Assembly (NCBI GenBank): GCA_020442225.1 | Contig: JAGRKR010000599.1 | Coordinates: forward strand, 1-6,582 | Reading direction: 5' to 3' | From: Hyphomicrobiaceae bacterium | GTDB taxonomy: Bacteria; Pseudomonadota; Alphaproteobacteria; Rhizobiales; Hyphomicrobiaceae | DNA length: 6,582 bases | Shown here: positions 5,804 to 6,582 of the stretch, piece after piece | Layout: every line of letters starts with the position of its first letter | How positions within the stretch are numbered: the stretch's first letter is position 1 | Made by a program: the position numbers and the translations under genes | The notes under the pieces: generated by a model | The model's input: only the letters and a program-made list of their open reading frames with translations | What the model was told of the DNA's origin: nothing | Database searches by the model: none

Positions 5804-6582
5804 ATGTCGGAAATAGTGCTCCCGCAACCCGATCAAGCGGTCATCGGCCGCCGGGAGGCCATTGGCGGTGACCTCCGACGGCTGATGAGCGAGGGGGAGG
5901 TCATCACGGACGATGACGGCCGCCGCGCCTTCGAGACGGACGCGCTGACGGCCTACCGGCGCATGCCGCTGGCCGTCGTGCTGCCGCGTAGCACGGAGGA
6001 GGTGTCGCGTGTCCTCGCCTATTGTCACAAGGAAGGGATCAAGGTCGTTGCCCGCGGCGCCGGCACGTCGCTCAGCGGCGGTGCGCTGCCCGCGGAGGAC
6101 GCCATCGTCGTCGCCGTGACGAAGTTGAACAAGGTCCTCGAGGTCGATTACGAGAACCGGGTCGCCAGGGTCGAGGCCGGCATCACCAACCTCGCGATCT
6201 CGGCGGCGGTCGCCGAGCGCGGCTTCTTCTACGCGCCCGATCCGTCGAGCCAGCTTGCCTGCACGCTCGCCGGCAACATCGGCATGAACTCCGGCGGCGC
6301 GCATTGCCTCAAGTACGGCGTCACCACGAACAACATCCTCGGCGTCAAGATGGTGCTGATGAGCGGCGAGGTCGTGGAGATCGGCGGCGCCCATCTCGAT
6401 GCCTCCGGCTACGACCTGCTCGGCCTCATCGTCGGGTCGGAGGGGCAGCTCGGCATCGTGACAGAGGCGACGGTTCGCATTCTGCGGGCGGCTGAAGGCG
6501 CGCGCCCGATGCTGCTCGGGTTCGAGTCGAGCGAAGCTGCCGGACAGTGCGTCTCCGCCATCATCGCCCAGGGCATCATTCC
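5804..6582 (+). CDS. glcD: FAD-linked 2-hydroxyacid oxidase, glycolate oxidase subunit GlcD (N-terminal part)
   Basis: From ATG 5804 the frame stays open to the right edge, giving 259 residues, roughly half the usual length of about 490-500. It shows the PCMH-type FAD-binding domain of the VAO family: PLAVVLPRSTEEVSRVLAYC (55-74), the pyrophosphate-binding loop RGAGTSLSGGALP (84-96), YAPDPSSQ (143-150), AGNIGMNSGGAHC (156-168), YGVTTNN (171-177) and GSEGQLGIVTEATVRI (211-226). The C-terminal substrate and FAD-oxidase domain is beyond the window. GlcD is the flavin subunit of the GlcDEF complex, which oxidises glycolate (and D-lactate) and passes electrons to the membrane chain through GlcF. 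An FAD-linked D-lactate dehydrogenase of the same family is the main alternative, and finding glcE and glcF downstream would settle it. A purine-rich GAGAGG (5785-5790) is 13 nt before the ATG, somewhat far. The gene is divergent from the LysR regulator. Confidence 0.9.
   Translation, partial: MSEIVLPQPDQAVIGRREAIGGDLRRLMSEGEVITDDDGRRAFETDALTAYRRMPLAVVLPRSTEEVSRVLAYCHKEGIKVVARGAGTSLSGGALPAEDAIVVAVTKLNKVLEVDYENRVARVEAGITNLAISAAVAERGFFYAPDPSSQLACTLAGNIGMNSGGAHCLKYGVTTNNILGVKMVLMSGEVVEIGGAHLDASGYDLLGLIVGSEGQLGIVTEATVRILRAAEGARPMLLGFESSEAAGQCVSAIIAQGII

Noticed and set aside
5579..6394. 271-residue minus-strand frame antisense to glcD.
   Set aside because: Its composition is shadow-like and the plus strand encodes clear FAD-binding motifs throughout.

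Overview
The window is GC-rich DNA whose codons mostly end in G or C. The protein families point to a proteobacterium, most likely an alphaproteobacterium of Rhizobiales/Hyphomicrobiales type. That placement rests on family resemblance and composition only, since no RNA marker gene is present. The theme is uptake and oxidation of small 2-hydroxy acids (L-lactate, and glycolate or D-lactate), with respiratory and regulatory genes around it.

Layout from left to right: (1) the last 81 residues of a TupA-type tungstate-binding protein (+, ends at 248). (2) A stretch without a recognisable gene, then a small secreted cysteine-rich protein (+, 541-753) that I cannot assign to a family; its six cysteines have mirror-symmetric spacing. 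(3) A compact lutA-lutB-lutC operon on the minus strand (3759 down to 799), convergent with the small gene. lutA and lutB are 19 bp apart, and lutB and lutC overlap by ATGA. (4) A 268-bp gap holding a perfect 7-1-7 bp palindrome and a GC-rich terminator-like hairpin. (5) A class I c-type cytochrome with a signal peptide (-, 4028-4426). (6) A LysR-type regulator (-, 4602-5582) starting at GTG. (7) An AT-rich 221-bp divergent control region. (8) The first 259 residues of a GlcD-type FAD-linked oxidase (+, from 5804, running off the window).

How they may work together: LutABC is an iron-sulfur/LUD-domain L-lactate oxidation system. GlcD is the flavin subunit of glycolate oxidase or a related D-2-hydroxyacid dehydrogenase, and its GlcE/GlcF partners would be expected just beyond the right edge. 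The divergent LysR regulator is the natural candidate to control glcD. The periplasmic cytochrome c could serve respiration generally; a direct link to LutABC is conjecture. No lactate or glycolate permease is inside the window.

No mobile element, CRISPR array, rRNA or tRNA was seen. The least explained items are the small cysteine-rich protein, the palindrome upstream of lutA and the AT-rich divergent operator region. Nothing here by itself demonstrates a new biological system.
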